From positions 1 to 64,000 of the forward strand of contig NZ_NIHE01000005.1 in assembly GCF_002806995.1 (NCBI RefSeq): 64,000 nt of DNA, given 5' to 3'. Within the stretch, counting starts at the first letter, position 1; each line of letters opens with the position of its first letter. Below, one piece after another: positions 35,798 through 45,600 of the stretch. The position numbers were made by a program, and so were the translations under genes. The notes beneath the pieces are model-generated. The model made no database searches and was not told the DNA's origin. It saw only the letters and a program-made list of their open reading frames with translations. This DNA comes from Confluentibacter lentus. GTDB taxonomy: Bacteria; Bacteroidota; Bacteroidia; Flavobacteriales; Flavobacteriaceae.

Positions 35798-35995
35798 ATG
35801 TTAATAATACCAATTAAAGAAGGAGAAAACATCGATAGAGCGTTAAAGCGTTTTAAACGTAAGTTTGATAAAACAGGCGTAAAACGTCAGTTACAAAACA
35901 GAAAGCAGTTTACAAAGCCTTCAGTAGAGCGTAGGGCACAAATACAAAAAGCGCAATACATTCAAGGTTTAAGAGATGCAGAAGATAATATTTAA
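35798..35995 (+). CDS. rpsU: 30S ribosomal protein S21
   Basis: Small basic protein (65 residues) of the 30S platform near the 3' end of 16S rRNA. The N-terminus LIIPIKEGENIDRALKRFKRKFDKTG and the Arg/Lys-rich helical C-terminus match bS21. It has its own promoter and terminator, and its leader carries the only strong Shine-Dalgarno sequence I found. It sits upstream of xerC and hpf, another ribosome-associated gene. Confidence 0.96.
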   Translation: MLIIPIKEGENIDRALKRFKRKFDKTGVKRQLQNRKQFTKPSVERRAQIQKAQYIQGLRDAEDNI

Positions 35996-36023
35996 TGAGC
36001 TTCTAAATCGTATATAATTTAAT

Positions 36024-36049
36024 TCCCGCAACTCGCGGGATTTTTTTTT
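36024..36049 (+). terminator. Terminator of rpsU
   Basis: The stem TCCCGC/GCGGGA with a 5-base loop (36030-36034), followed by a nine-T run, 29 bases past the stop. Confidence 0.9.
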
Positions 36050-36080
36050 GTCCTAAAATTGAACATATCCCTGTTAAACT

Positions 36081-36111
36081 TTGTACTTTTAAGGTTGTAC
36101 TTCTAACTTTG
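36081..36111 (+). promoter_or_regulatory. Promoter of xerC (TTG-N20-TAACTTTG), 4 bases before the ATG
   Basis: TTG at 36081-36083 and TAACTTTG at 36104-36111; the start codon is at 36116, so the mRNA is probably leaderless. Confidence 0.65.
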
Positions 36112-36115
36112 ATAA

Positions 36116-37006
36116 ATGTCTTTAAAAAAATTCACGGATTATTTATTGCTTGAGAAAAAGTATTCTACCCTAACGGTGAAAGCCTACCAAACCGATTTGG
36201 AAAGTTTTGTTGACTTTGTAAAAAGTGAATTTGATGAAGTCGCCATCCAAAACGTAAACTATTCCCAAATACGGAGTTGGATTGTATCCTTGGTTGAGAA
36301 AAAAGTATCCAATAGAAGCATCAACAGAAAAGTATCGGCTTTAAATACTTATTTTAAGTTTCTTCAAAAAGTAGGCGATATTAAATTAAATCCATTAACA
36401 AAACATAAAGCCTTAAAAACCAGTAAAAAAATTCAAATCCCTTTTTCGGAATCGGAAATCAATACGGCCATAGACGATTTATTTTATGAAGATAGTTTTG
36501 AAGGTATTCGTGATAAATTAATCATTGAGCTGTTTTATTCAACAGGAATAAGACGTATTGAGTTGGTGGAGTTGAAGCTTGCTAGCATCGATTTTCAAAA
36601 CAACACCTTAAAAGTTTTAGGAAAAAGAAATAAAGAACGGTTAGTGCCGTTATTACATTCAGTAGTACAATCATTACATCATTATTTAAAATCCAGAAGT
36701 GAATTAAAAACCGTTGTCGATACCGATAAACTATTTTTAACAAAAAATGGCGTTAAAGTATATGAAACACTTGTTTACAGAATAATAAATGATTATTTTA
36801 GTAAGGCATCTTCAAAAGTGAAAAAGAGTCCGCATATTTTACGGCATTCTTTCGCAACACATTTGCTTAACCAAGGTGCAGATTTAAATGCTGTTAAAGA
36901 GCTTTTAGGACATTCCAGTTTAGCGGCAACTCAAGTTTATACGCATAATAGTATTGCAGAGTTGAAAAAAGTGCACGTAAATGCACATCCTAGAAGTAAA
37001 AAGTAA
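36116..37006 (+). CDS. xerC: Tyrosine recombinase XerC/XerD family
   Basis: Site-specific recombinase expected to resolve chromosome dimers at dif. The SAM-like N-terminal core-binding domain (1-90) precedes a complete catalytic domain: Arg146 (STGIRRIE), the beta-hairpin Lys around 173 (GKRNKER), His240 and Arg243 (HILRHSFATH), His266 (LGHSS) and nucleophile Tyr275 (QVYTH). At 296 residues it is standard Xer size. The setting (rpsU upstream, hpf and tuf downstream) is chromosomal core, not a mobile element, so a housekeeping Xer protein rather than an integrase is likely. XerC versus XerD cannot be decided from sequence alone. Confidence 0.9.
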   Translation: MSLKKFTDYLLLEKKYSTLTVKAYQTDLESFVDFVKSEFDEVAIQNVNYSQIRSWIVSLVEKKVSNRSINRKVSALNTYFKFLQKVGDIKLNPLTKHKALKTSKKIQIPFSESEINTAIDDLFYEDSFEGIRDKLIIELFYSTGIRRIELVELKLASIDFQNNTLKVLGKRNKERLVPLLHSVVQSLHHYLKSRSELKTVVDTDKLFLTKNGVKVYETLVYRIINDYFSKASSKVKKSPHILRHSFATHLLNQGADLNAVKELLGHSSLAATQVYTHNSIAELKKVHVNAHPRSKK

Positions 37007-37034
37007 AATATTGTCTAACCCAAAACATGTAAGT

Positions 37035-37337
37035 ATGAAAGTAAACACGCAGTCCGTTAATTTCAACGCAGACAAAAAGTTGATTAATTTTATCCAAAAG
37101 CGGATGGATAAATTAGATTTGTTTTATGATAAAGTCATACAATCCGACGTATATTTAAAGGTAGAAAACACGAGTGATAAAGAAAATAAAATTTTTGAAG
37201 CTAGGGTAAGTGTGCCGGGAGATAGCTTTGTAGTAAAAAAACAATGTAAATCGTTTGAAGAAGGAGCCGATATGGCGGCAGCGTCACTTGAACGACAACT
37301 TAAAAAGAGAAAAGAAAAGTTAAGAGCAAAATTGTGA
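37035..37337 (+). CDS. hpf: Ribosome hibernation promoting factor (HPF/RaiA family, short form)
   Basis: Small protein that binds the 30S A/P-site region of stalled or dormant ribosomes. The start at 37035 gives MKVNTQSVNFNADKKLINFIQKRMDKL, the beta-alpha-beta beginning of the family; an earlier in-frame ATG at 36981 lies within the xerC gene. The 100 residues end in the basic tail SLERQLKKRKEKLRAKL. There is no C-terminal dimerisation domain, so it is the short form. A terminator and the tRNA operon promoter follow. Confidence 0.93.
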   Translation: MKVNTQSVNFNADKKLINFIQKRMDKLDLFYDKVIQSDVYLKVENTSDKENKIFEARVSVPGDSFVVKKQCKSFEEGADMAAASLERQLKKRKEKLRAKL

Positions 37338-37358
37338 CAAAATTTATCAAAAAATGTT

Positions 37359-37387
37359 TTGATTAAATAAATAAATCTATACATTTG
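37359..37387 (+). promoter_or_regulatory. Promoter of the tRNA-tuf operon
   Basis: TTG at 37359-37361, an 18-base spacer and TACATTTG at 37380-37387. The expected start site (about 37391-37394) lies in the 5' arm of the following hairpin. Confidence 0.75.
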
Positions 37388-37388
37388 C

Positions 37389-37417
37389 AGTCCGTTAGAA
37401 ATAGCGGGCTTTTTTTG
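37389..37417 (+). terminator. Terminator of hpf, overlapping the tRNA operon start site
   Basis: The stem AGTCCGT/GCGGGCT (two G.T pairs), an 8-base loop and a seven-T run. RNA started at the adjacent promoter would lack part of the 5' arm and so escape it. Confidence 0.7.
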
Positions 37418-37438
37418 TGCTAAAAAAGTAAGAAAAAG

Positions 37439-37512
37439 GCCGATGTAGCTCAGTTGGCTAGAGCAGCTGATTTGTAATCAGCAGGTCGTGGGTTCGAGCC
37501 CCTCCATCGGCT
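37439..37512 (+). tRNA. tRNA-Thr (anticodon TGT)
   Basis: Acceptor GCCGATG/CATCGGC; anticodon stem CTGAT/... with loop TTTGTAA read as anticodon TGT; T-arm GTGGG-type. All 74 bases are identical to the copy at 55550. Confidence 0.95.
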
Positions 37513-37572
37513 CTTTTAAAAAGACATTTCCCTTTGGGATTTGGATTTTGGAAATTGAAATTTTGAAAATTT

Positions 37573-37654
<82 letters not shown>

Positions 37655-37660
37655 CAATGA

Positions 37661-37680
37661 ATTTCTGCTAAAGCAGGAAT
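37661..37680. repeat. REP-like palindrome, copy 1
   Basis: ATTTCTGC-TAAA-GCAGGAAT followed by CTG: an 8-bp stem (one G.T) with a four-base loop. A related copy is at 50810-50831. Confidence 0.5.
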
Positions 37681-37784
37681 CTGAAATTTTGGTTTTCTAA
37701 TCTAAAAAATTAGAATAACTAAGGTTTTATACGTTCTTTAAGAAAGTGGATAGGAATTTCTTTTATGGAGATTTCATAAAAATT

Positions 37785-37857
37785 GCGGGAGTAGCTCAGT
37801 TGGTAGAGCGTCAGCCTTCCAAGCTGAATGTCGCCGGTTCGAACCCGGTCTCCCGCT
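37785..37857 (+). tRNA. tRNA-Gly (anticodon TCC)
   Basis: Acceptor GCGGGAG/CTCCCGC, anticodon stem TCAGC/GCTGA with loop CTTCCAA, T-arm GCCGG/CCGGT-type; 73 bases. Confidence 0.96.
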
Positions 37858-37927
37858 CTAAAAATTTACGAGTTACGAAGTACAATTTCAAATTGTAAAT
37901 GTAAAATCGGCAAATCGTAAATGAAAC

Positions 37928-37999
37928 GCCGGTGTAGCTCAGGGGTAGAGCGTTTCCTTGGTAAGGAAGAGGTCACGAGTTCAATTCTCGTCATTGGCT
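37928..37999 (+). tRNA. tRNA-Thr (anticodon GGT)
   Basis: Acceptor GCCGGTG/CATTGGC with two G.T pairs, anticodon stem TTTCC/GGAAG around TTGGTAA, T-arm CGAG/CTCG; 72 bases. Directly precedes tuf. Confidence 0.93.
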
Positions 38000-38000
38000 C

Positions 38001-38008
38001 TATATTTG
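38001..38008 (+). promoter_or_regulatory. -7 box (TATATTTG) in front of tuf
   Basis: Perfect TAnnTTTG starting two bases after the tRNA-Thr end, 58 bases before the tuf start; tuf may thus have its own promoter besides read-through from the tRNAs. No -33 TTG at the right distance was found in the tRNA. Confidence 0.45.
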
Positions 38009-38066
38009 CAAAGAATTAGAATACACTAATATTATTATATAACTAAGATTTAAATTATTTAAAAAC

Positions 38067-39254
38067 ATGGCAAAGGCAACTTTCGATCGTTCAAAACCAC
38101 ACTTAAACATTGGTACAATTGGACACGTAGATCACGGTAAAACAACTTTAACTGCTGCTATTACTAAAGTATTAGCTGATGCAGGTTTATCAGAAGCAAA
38201 ATCATTCGATCAGATTGATAACGCACCAGAAGAAAAAGAAAGAGGTATTACAATTAATACATCTCACGTAGAATATGCAACAGCTAACCGTCACTACGCT
38301 CACGTTGACTGTCCAGGTCACGCGGATTACGTAAAGAACATGGTTACTGGTGCTGCACAAATGGATGGTGCTATTTTAGTAGTTGCTGCTACAGATGGTC
38401 CTATGCCACAAACTCGTGAGCACATCTTATTAGGTCGTCAAGTAGGAATTCCTCGTATGGTTGTATTCATGAATAAAGTGGATATGGTTGATGATGAAGA
38501 GTTATTAGAGTTAGTTGAAATGGAAATCAGGGATTTATTATCTTTCTATGAATATGATGGAGATAATGGGCCTGTAATTGCTGGTTCTGCTTTAGGTGCA
38601 CTTAATGGTGAGCCAAAATGGGTTGAAACAGTGATGCAATTAATGGAAGCTTGTGATACTTGGATTGAAGAGCCATTAAGAGAAATTGACAAACCATTCT
38701 TGATGCCTATCGAAGACGTATTCTCTATCACTGGTCGTGGTACTGTTGCTACAGGTCGTATAGAAACAGGTATCGCTAAAACTGGAGATCCAGTTGAGAT
38801 CATTGGTATGGGAGCTGAGAAATTGACTTCTACTATCACTGGTATCGAGATGTTCCGTCAAATATTAGATAGAGGTGAAGCTGGAGATAACGCAGGTATC
38901 TTATTAAGAGGTATTGAGAAATCTCAAATCTCTAGAGGTATGGTTATTGTAAAACCAGGTTCTGTAACTCCACACGCTAAATTTAAAGCTGAGGTTTACA
39001 TCCTTAAAAAAGAAGAAGGTGGACGTCATACTCCATTCCATAACAACTACCGTCCACAGTTCTACGTACGTACAACTGACGTGACAGGAAACATTTCTTT
39101 ACCTTCAGGTGTTGAGATGGTTATGCCAGGAGACAACCTTACTATAACTGTTGAGCTTATCCAAAAAATTGCAATGAACGTAGGTTTACGTTTTGCAATC
39201 CGTGAAGGTGGTAGAACAGTAGGTGCTGGTCAGGTTACTGAAATTTTAGACTAA
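38067..39254 (+). CDS. tuf: Translation elongation factor Tu
   Basis: GTPase that brings aminoacyl-tRNA to the ribosome. G1 motif GHVDHGKTT at 19-27, DCPGHADY (G3), NKVDMVDD (G4) and SALGA region (G5) are all present; domains 2 and 3 are complete at 395 residues. The gene follows four tRNA genes and precedes tRNA-Trp and secE, the same order as the E. coli tufB locus. Codon use is strongly biased (TTA, GGT, CGT, GAA), as for a very highly expressed gene. Confidence 0.98.
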   Translation: MAKATFDRSKPHLNIGTIGHVDHGKTTLTAAITKVLADAGLSEAKSFDQIDNAPEEKERGITINTSHVEYATANRHYAHVDCPGHADYVKNMVTGAAQMDGAILVVAATDGPMPQTREHILLGRQVGIPRMVVFMNKVDMVDDEELLELVEMEIRDLLSFYEYDGDNGPVIAGSALGALNGEPKWVETVMQLMEACDTWIEEPLREIDKPFLMPIEDVFSITGRGTVATGRIETGIAKTGDPVEIIGMGAEKLTSTITGIEMFRQILDRGEAGDNAGILLRGIEKSQISRGMVIVKPGSVTPHAKFKAEVYILKKEEGGRHTPFHNNYRPQFYVRTTDVTGNISLPSGVEMVMPGDNLTITVELIQKIAMNVGLRFAIREGGRTVGAGQVTEILD

Positions 39255-39279
39255 GATAGTTAAGTAAATACTGTAAGCT

Positions 39280-39307
39280 AAGGTATTCCGTTTTTTCGGA
39301 ATACCTT
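39280..39307 (+). other. Intercistronic hairpin between tuf and tRNA-Trp, without a T-run
   Basis: A perfect 11-bp stem AAGGTATTCCG/CGGAATACCTT with a six-T loop; the sequence after it is GACTTATG, so it is not a normal terminator. It may be a processing site separating the mRNA from the tRNA. Confidence 0.6.
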
Positions 39308-39318
39308 GACTTATGTTT

Positions 39319-39391
39319 ACGGGTTTAGCTCAGTTGGTAGAGCACTGGTCTCCAAAACCAGGTGTCGTGAGTTCGAGTCTCCCAACCCGTG
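39319..39391 (+). tRNA. tRNA-Trp (anticodon CCA)
   Basis: Acceptor ACGGGTT/AACCCGT, anticodon stem CTGGT/ACCAG around loop CTCCAAA, discriminator G as usual for tRNA-Trp; 73 bases. Confidence 0.96.
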
Positions 39392-39518
39392 CTAAAGTTA
39401 AAGATTGCTATTAAAAGTAACTTTATTGATTAGATTTAAAAGTGTTTGAAAATTTCTAATTTGATTTTAGAATATTAAAAAGGAATTTTTAATCCATTAA
39501 AAAATAAATATTTATAGA

Positions 39519-39716
39519 ATGGCTGGATTTGTAAATTATATAAAAGAATCGTTTGGAGAACTAAAAAACAATGTAACCTGGCCAACATGGGCAGAAGCAC
39601 AAAGTTTAACGGTTTTAGTTGCTGTATTTTCAATTATATTTTCACTTGCTATTTGGGGTGTCGATACGGTGTTCAGCAAAGTCATAACACTTTATTTCCA
39701 ATGGATTAATGGATAA
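39519..39716 (+). CDS. secE: Preprotein translocase subunit SecE
   Basis: Single-helix essential partner of SecY in the inner membrane. The 65 residues carry the conserved amphipathic ESFGELKNNVTWPTWAEAQSLT followed by one membrane helix (about 31-55), the minimal SecE form. It lies directly before nusG, the near-universal neighbour. Its stop lies just inside the first possible nusG ATG. Confidence 0.95.
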   Translation: MAGFVNYIKESFGELKNNVTWPTWAEAQSLTVLVAVFSIIFSLAIWGVDTVFSKVITLYFQWING

Positions 39717-39726
39717 AACAAATTTT

Positions 39727-40281
39727 ATGTCTGAAGTAGGTGAAAAAAAATGGTATGTTGTTAGGGCTGTAAGTGGTCAAGAAAACAAAATTAAGACTTA
39801 TATAGAGAATGAAATTGCTCGATTAGGTCTTCAAGATTATGTTGATCATGTTTTAGTTCCAACTGAAAAAGTGATTCAGATTAGAAATGGGAAAAAAATA
39901 AATAAAGAAAAAGTTTATTTTCCAGGATATATAATGATTCAAGCAAACTTAACAGGTGAAATTCCTCATATTATTAGGTCTGTTACTAATGTCATAGGTT
40001 TTTTAGGTGAAACTAAAGGAGGAGATCCTGTGCCGTTAAGGCTATCTGAAGTTAACAGAATGTTAGGTAAGGTTGATGAGTTGTCTGTTGATGAAAGTGC
40101 AAATGTTATGATACCATTTACCAAAGGTGAGACCGTCAAAGTTATTGACGGACCATTCAATGGATTTGACGGTACCATTGAAAATATTAATGAAGAGAAG
40201 CGTAAACTTGAAGTTATGGTGAAAATTTTCGGAAGAAAAACACCATTGGAATTGAGCTTTATGCAAGTTGAAAAAGTATAA
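39727..40281 (+). CDS. nusG: Transcription termination/antitermination protein NusG
   Basis: RNA polymerase-binding elongation factor that couples transcription to Rho or the ribosome. The NGN domain (KKWYVVRAVSGQENKIKTYIE...YFPGYIMIQANL...IRSVTNVIGFLG) and the KOW motif (KGETVKVIDGPFNGFDGTIENIN) are complete. The start at 39727 puts six residues before KKWYVV, as is usual. An in-frame ATG at 39709 would overlap the secE stop by 8 bases and add six residues; either is possible. Part of the secE-nusG-rplKAJL-rpoBC cluster. Confidence 0.95.
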   Translation: MSEVGEKKWYVVRAVSGQENKIKTYIENEIARLGLQDYVDHVLVPTEKVIQIRNGKKINKEKVYFPGYIMIQANLTGEIPHIIRSVTNVIGFLGETKGGDPVPLRLSEVNRMLGKVDELSVDESANVMIPFTKGETVKVIDGPFNGFDGTIENINEEKRKLEVMVKIFGRKTPLELSFMQVEKV

Positions 40282-40355
40282 TAATTGTTACACTATATAA
40301 ATGATGTGCTACTAGGCTTCCAATTTTAGAAGTATATCGACTTAAATTATTAAAA

Positions 40356-40793
40356 ATGGCAAAAGAATTATTTAAAGTAGTTAAGCTACAAGTTAGGGGA
40401 GGTGCAGCGAATCCGTCGCCACCGGTTGGACCCGCTTTAGGAGCTGCTGGAGTTAATATCATGGAATTCTGTAAGCAATTTAATGCTAGAACCCAAGATA
40501 AGCCTGGTAAAGTATTACCAGTTGCTATCTCTGTTTACAAAGACAAATCATTTGACTTTGTAATTAAGACTCCTCCTGCAGCGGTACAATTATTAGAAGC
40601 GGCCAAATTAAAAAAAGGTTCAGGAGAACCAAACCGAAAAAAAGTAGCTAAAGTTTCGTGGGACCAAATCAAAACAATAGCAGAAGATAAGATGGTAGAT
40701 TTAAATGCATTTACTCTAGTGTCTGCTATGAAAATGGTTGCTGGTACTGCAAGGTCTATGGGTATAACCGTAACCGGAAACGCACCGTTTTAA
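40356..40793 (+). CDS. rplK: 50S ribosomal protein L11
   Basis: GTPase-centre protein binding 23S rRNA helices 43-44. The N-terminal motif [27 protein letters not shown]-like segment and the C-terminal RNA-binding domain ([32 protein letters not shown]) are complete at 145 residues. It opens the rplKAJL group, 74 bases after nusG, and rplA follows after 20 bases. Confidence 0.98.
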   Translation: MAKELFKVVKLQVRGGAANPSPPVGPALGAAGVNIMEFCKQFNARTQDKPGKVLPVAISVYKDKSFDFVIKTPPAAVQLLEAAKLKKGSGEPNRKKVAKVSWDQIKTIAEDKMVDLNAFTLVSAMKMVAGTARSMGITVTGNAPF

Positions 40794-40813
40794 TCTATAA
40801 AAGACATTAAGAA

Positions 40814-41503
40814 ATGGCAAGATTAACAAGAAAGCAAAAAGAAGCTTTAGCAAAAATAGAAAAAGGGAGACTTTATTCTCTTGATGAAGCATCAGTATTA
40901 GTAAAAGAAATTACAAGTACTAAGTTTGACGCATCAGTAGATATCGCGGTAAAATTGGGTGTAGATCCAAGAAAAGCGAACCAAATGGTAAGAGGTGTTG
41001 TATCGCTTCCACATGGTACTGGTAAAGACATGAAAGTATTAGCATTAGTAACTCCAGATAAAGAAGCAGAAGCTAAAGAAGCAGGAGCAGATTATGTTGG
41101 GTTGGATGAATATTTGGATAAAATCAAGAATGGTTGGACAGATGTTGATGTTATTATTACCATGCCTAGCGTAATGGGTAAATTAGGTCCGTTAGGACGT
41201 GTATTAGGCCCACGTGGTTTAATGCCAAACCCAAAGACAGGAACAGTAACAATGGATATTGCTAAAGCAGTAACAGAAGTAAAAGCTGGTAAAATCGATT
41301 TTAAAGTTGATAAAACTGGTATTGTACACGCTGCTATTGGTAAAGCATCATTTACAGCTGATAAAATTGCAGGAAATGCAAATGAATTAATTCAAACATT
41401 ATTAAAACTTAAGCCAACTGCTGCAAAAGGTACTTATGTTAAAAGTATTCATATATCTAGCACCATGAGTCCTAGTGTTGCAATTGATCCTAAAGTTAGC
41501 TAA
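40814..41503 (+). CDS. rplA: 50S ribosomal protein L1
   Basis: L1-stalk protein that binds 23S rRNA and, in many bacteria, represses its own operon. The 229 residues include the family signature ([20 protein letters not shown], about 129-148). rplJ starts only 19 bases after its stop, leaving no room for the long L10-binding leader found in enterobacteria. Confidence 0.98.
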   Translation: MARLTRKQKEALAKIEKGRLYSLDEASVLVKEITSTKFDASVDIAVKLGVDPRKANQMVRGVVSLPHGTGKDMKVLALVTPDKEAEAKEAGADYVGLDEYLDKIKNGWTDVDVIITMPSVMGKLGPLGRVLGPRGLMPNPKTGTVTMDIAKAVTEVKAGKIDFKVDKTGIVHAAIGKASFTADKIAGNANELIQTLLKLKPTAAKGTYVKSIHISSTMSPSVAIDPKVS

Positions 41504-41522
41504 TTAGTTAAAAACTTTTATT

Positions 41523-42044
41523 ATGACAAGAGAAGAAAAATCACAAGTAATTCAAGAATTAACTGCAGACCTAGCTAACAATGCTAACATTTACATAGCA
41601 GATATTTCAGGATTAAATGCAGGTACGACTTCAGATTTACGTCGTGCTTGTTTTAAAGCGAACATAAAATTAGCTGTAGTTAAGAATACCTTGCTTGCAA
41701 AAGCAATGGAGGCTTCAGATAGAGAATTCGGAAATTTACCTTCAGTTTTAAAAGGTAATACCTCCGTTATGTATTCTGAAACTGGTAATGGTCCAGCTAA
41801 GTTAATTAAAACCTTCCGCAAGAAATCAGAAAAGCCTTTATTAAAAGGAGCATTTATTGAGGAATGTGTTTATATTGGAGATAACCAACTAGACATGCTA
41901 GTAGATATCAAGTCTAAAGAAGAGTTGATAGGTGAGATTATAGGATTACTACAATCTCCTGCTAAAAATGTTGTTTCTGCACTTAAATCAAGTGGTGGAA
42001 AACTAGCTGGAATTCTTAAAACACTATCCGAAAAAGAAGGATAG
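41523..42044 (+). CDS. rplJ: 50S ribosomal protein L10
   Basis: Base of the L7/L12 stalk. The N-terminal REEKSQVIQELTADLANNANIYIADISGL and RRACFKANIKLAVVKNTLLAKA are typical, and the C-terminal helix (LLQSPAKNVVSALKSSGGKLAGILKTLSEKE) that binds L12 dimers is present. Length 173. Confidence 0.97.
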   Translation: MTREEKSQVIQELTADLANNANIYIADISGLNAGTTSDLRRACFKANIKLAVVKNTLLAKAMEASDREFGNLPSVLKGNTSVMYSETGNGPAKLIKTFRKKSEKPLLKGAFIEECVYIGDNQLDMLVDIKSKEELIGEIIGLLQSPAKNVVSALKSSGGKLAGILKTLSEKEG

Positions 42045-42107
42045 TATCACATAGTACGCACTTAATTACATTATATTAAATTAAAATTTATTAAAAACGA
42101 TAGAAAA

Positions 42108-42485
42108 ATGGCAGATTTAAAAGATTTCGCAGAACAATTAGTTAACTTAACAGTAAAAGAAGTTAATGAATTAGCTAAAATATTAAAAGAAGAGTATGGC
42201 ATCGAGCCTGCTGCTGCTGCAGTTGCAGTTGCTGCTGGTCCTGCTGCTGGAGGTGATGAGGCAGCTGAAGTACAAACAGAATTTAATGTTATCCTTAAAG
42301 CAGCTGGTGCTTCTAAATTAGCAGTTGTTAAATTAGTTAAAGAATTAACTGGTTTAGGATTAAAAGAAGCTAAAGAATTAGTAGATAATGCGCCAAGCCC
42401 AGTTAAAGAGGGTGTTTCTAAAGATGAAGCAGAAGGCTTAAAAGCATCGTTAGAAGAAGCTGGAGCAGAGGTTGAGCTTAAATAA
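42108..42485 (+). CDS. rplL: 50S ribosomal protein L7/L12
   Basis: Acidic stalk protein that recruits translation GTPases. It has an N-terminal dimerisation helix, an Ala/Gly-rich hinge (about 35-52) and the C-terminal domain ([31 protein letters not shown]...). Length 125. A hairpin lies between it and rpoB. Confidence 0.98.
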   Translation: MADLKDFAEQLVNLTVKEVNELAKILKEEYGIEPAAAAVAVAAGPAAGGDEAAEVQTEFNVILKAAGASKLAVVKLVKELTGLGLKEAKELVDNAPSPVKEGVSKDEAEGLKASLEEAGAEVELK

Positions 42486-42508
42486 GCTTAGCAGCTAAAC
42501 AATACCAA

Positions 42509-42545
42509 GGTTTAGGTCTGAAGTTAGCACTTCCAGACCTAAACC
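42509..42545 (+). other. Hairpin between rplL and rpoB
   Basis: A 12-bp perfect outer stem (GGTTTAGGTCTG with CAGACCTAAACC), one bulged C, 3 more pairs and a six-base loop. Only four T follow. It recalls the E. coli rplL-rpoB region, which holds an attenuator and an RNase III site; a similar role is inference. Confidence 0.65.
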
Positions 42546-42609
42546 ATTTTGCGTATATAACCATAAGATACGCCAATTATTATTTTTTTAATCAAAATTC
42601 CGTCCATTG

Positions 42610-45600
42610 ATGTTATCAACACAAGCTGAAAGATTAAATTTCTCGTCTATTGTTAATAGAACAGAATACCCGGATTTCTTGGATATTCAGATAAAATCCT
42701 TTCAGGATTTTTTCCAATTAGAAACTAAATCTGAAGAAAGAGGACATGAAGGTTTATATAATACCTTCATGGAAAACTTCCCAATCACTGATTCACGTAA
42801 TCAATTTGTTTTAGAATTTCTAGATTACTTTGTAGATCCACCAAGATATGCCATAGAGGAGTGTATAGAAAGAGGTCTTACTTATAGCGTTCCGTTAAAA
42901 GCAAGGTTAAAGTTATATTGTACAGACCCTGAACATGAGGATTTCGAGACCATTGTTCAAGATGTGTACTTAGGAACGATACCTTACATGACGCCAAGTG
43001 GTACTTTTGTTATCAATGGTGCCGAACGTGTTGTAGTATCTCAATTGCACCGTTCACCAGGGGTATTCTTTGGTCAATCATTCCATGCAAATGGGACTAA
43101 ACTTTACTCAGCGAGAGTCATTCCATTTAAAGGTTCTTGGATTGAATTTGCTACAGATATTAACCAAGTGATGTATGCTTATATCGACAGAAAGAAAAAA
43201 CTTCCTGTAACTACATTATTTAGAGCTATTGGTTTTGAACGTGATAAAGACATTCTTGAAATTTTCGACCTAGCTGAAGAAATTAAAGTTTCTAAATCTG
43301 GATTAAAAAAATACCAAGGAAGAAAATTAGCGGCGCGTGTTCTTAATACATGGCACGAGGATTTTGTGGATGAGGATACTGGTGAGGTTGTATCTATTGA
43401 GCGTAATGAAATTGTGCTTGATCGTGATACTGTTTTAGATAAAGATAATATTGAAGAAATTATAGAAGCCGATGTTAAGACGATTCTTTTACACAAAGAA
43501 AGTGCACAACAAGGTGATTATGCTATTATTCATAACACGCTTCAAAAAGATCCAACAAACTCTGAAAAAGAGGCTGTTGAACATATATATAGACAACTAC
43601 GTAATGCTGAACCACCCGATGAGGAAACTGCACGTGGTATCATAGATAAATTATTCTTTAGTGACCAACGTTACTCTTTGGGTGAAGTAGGTCGTTATAG
43701 AATGAACAAAAAATTGAATCTTGATATTGGAATGGACAAACAAGTTTTGACCAAAGAAGATATCATTACCATTATAAAATATTTAATCGAGCTTATCAAT
43801 TCTAAAGCTGAGATTGATGATATTGACCACTTATCAAACCGTCGTGTACGTACAGTTGGTGAGCAACTATCACAACAATTTGGTGTTGGTTTAGCGCGTA
43901 TGGCTCGTACCATTCGTGAGCGTATGAACGTTCGTGATAATGAGGTGTTTACACCAATAGATTTAATTAATGCTAAGACATTATCGTCTGTTATTAATTC
44001 ATTCTTCGGTACAAACCAGTTATCTCAATTCATGGATCAAACAAATCCGTTAGCTGAGATTACACACAAACGTCGTTTATCAGCTCTAGGACCAGGAGGT
44101 TTATCAAGAGAGAGAGCAGGTTTTGAGGTACGTGACGTTCACTATACCCATTATGGAAGACTTTGTCCAATTGAAACACCAGAGGGACCAAATATTGGTT
44201 TAATTTCATCACTATCTGTTTTTGCGAAAGTCAACTCCATGGGATTCATTGAAACGCCTTATCGCCCTGTGACAAATGGTGCCGTTGATATTAAAAATGC
44301 CCCCGTTTACTTAAGTGCTGAAGAAGAAGAAGGTAAATTGATTGCTCAAGCAACTGTTAAAGTTGATGGAAATGGCAAGATTTTACATGATAAGGTAATT
44401 GCTAGAATGGAAGGTGATTTCCCAGTAATCGATCCATCCAATCTTCATTTTACGGATGTGGCACCAAACCAAATTTCATCAATATCAGCATCTTTAATTC
44501 CTTTCTTGGAACATGATGATGCGAATAGAGCATTGATGGGATCGAACATGATGCGTCAAGCAGTACCATTATTGTTACCGCAAGCACCTATCGTTGGAAC
44601 TGGTTTAGAGCGTCAAGTCGCTTCAGATTCCCGTGTATTGATTAATGCTGAAGGAAGTGGAGTCGTGCTTTATGTGGATGCAAATGAGATAAGAATACAA
44701 TACGATCGTACTGAAGATGAAGCTGCGGTAAGTTTTGATAGTGATGTTAAAACCTATCCGTTAGTAAAATTCAGAAAAACCAATCAAGGCACCAGTATCA
44801 ACTTAAAACCAATTGTGGTTAAAGGAGATAAAGTAACTAAAGGTCAAGTGTTGTGTGAAGGTTATGCAACCCAAAAAGGAGAATTGGCATTAGGTAGAAA
44901 TATGAAAGTGGCCTTCATGCCTTGGAAAGGTTATAATTTCGAGGATGCGATTGTAATTTCTGAGAAAGTAGTTCGTGAAGATATATTTACATCGATTCAC
45001 GTTGATGAATATTCTTTAGAAGTTAGAGATACTAAATTAGGAAATGAGGAATTGACTAATGATATTCCTAACGTTTCTGAAGAAGCAACAAAAGATTTGG
45101 ATGAAAACGGTATGATTCGCATTGGCGCAGAAGTGAAACCGGGAGACATTCTTATCGGTAAAATCACTCCTAAAGGAGAATCAGATCCAACACCTGAAGA
45201 GAAATTACTTAGAGCAATCTTTGGTGATAAAGCAGGTGATGTGAAAGATGCGTCTTTAAAAGCATCTCCATCATTAAATGGTGTTGTCATTGATAAAAAA
45301 TTATTCTCTCGTGCTGTAAAAGATAAACGTAAGAGAGCACAGGATAAAGATGATATTACGCATTTAGAAGCAATTTATGATGCTAAGTTTGAAGATTTAA
45401 AAACGATTTTAATCGACAAATTATTCAACATCGTTAATGGTAAAACATCCCAAGGTATCTTTAATGATTTAGGTGAAGAAGTATTGCCAAAAGGTAAAAA
45501 ATTCACACTTAAAATGTTAAATGCAGTTGATGATTATGCGCATTTAATATCTGGAAAATGGACCACAGATGACCATACCAATAAATTGGTTGCCGACTTA

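Noticed and set aside
43179-43496. Minus-strand ORFs within rpoB and rpoC
   Set aside because: Long highly biased genes create open antisense frames; none has a start context, promoter or recognisable domain.
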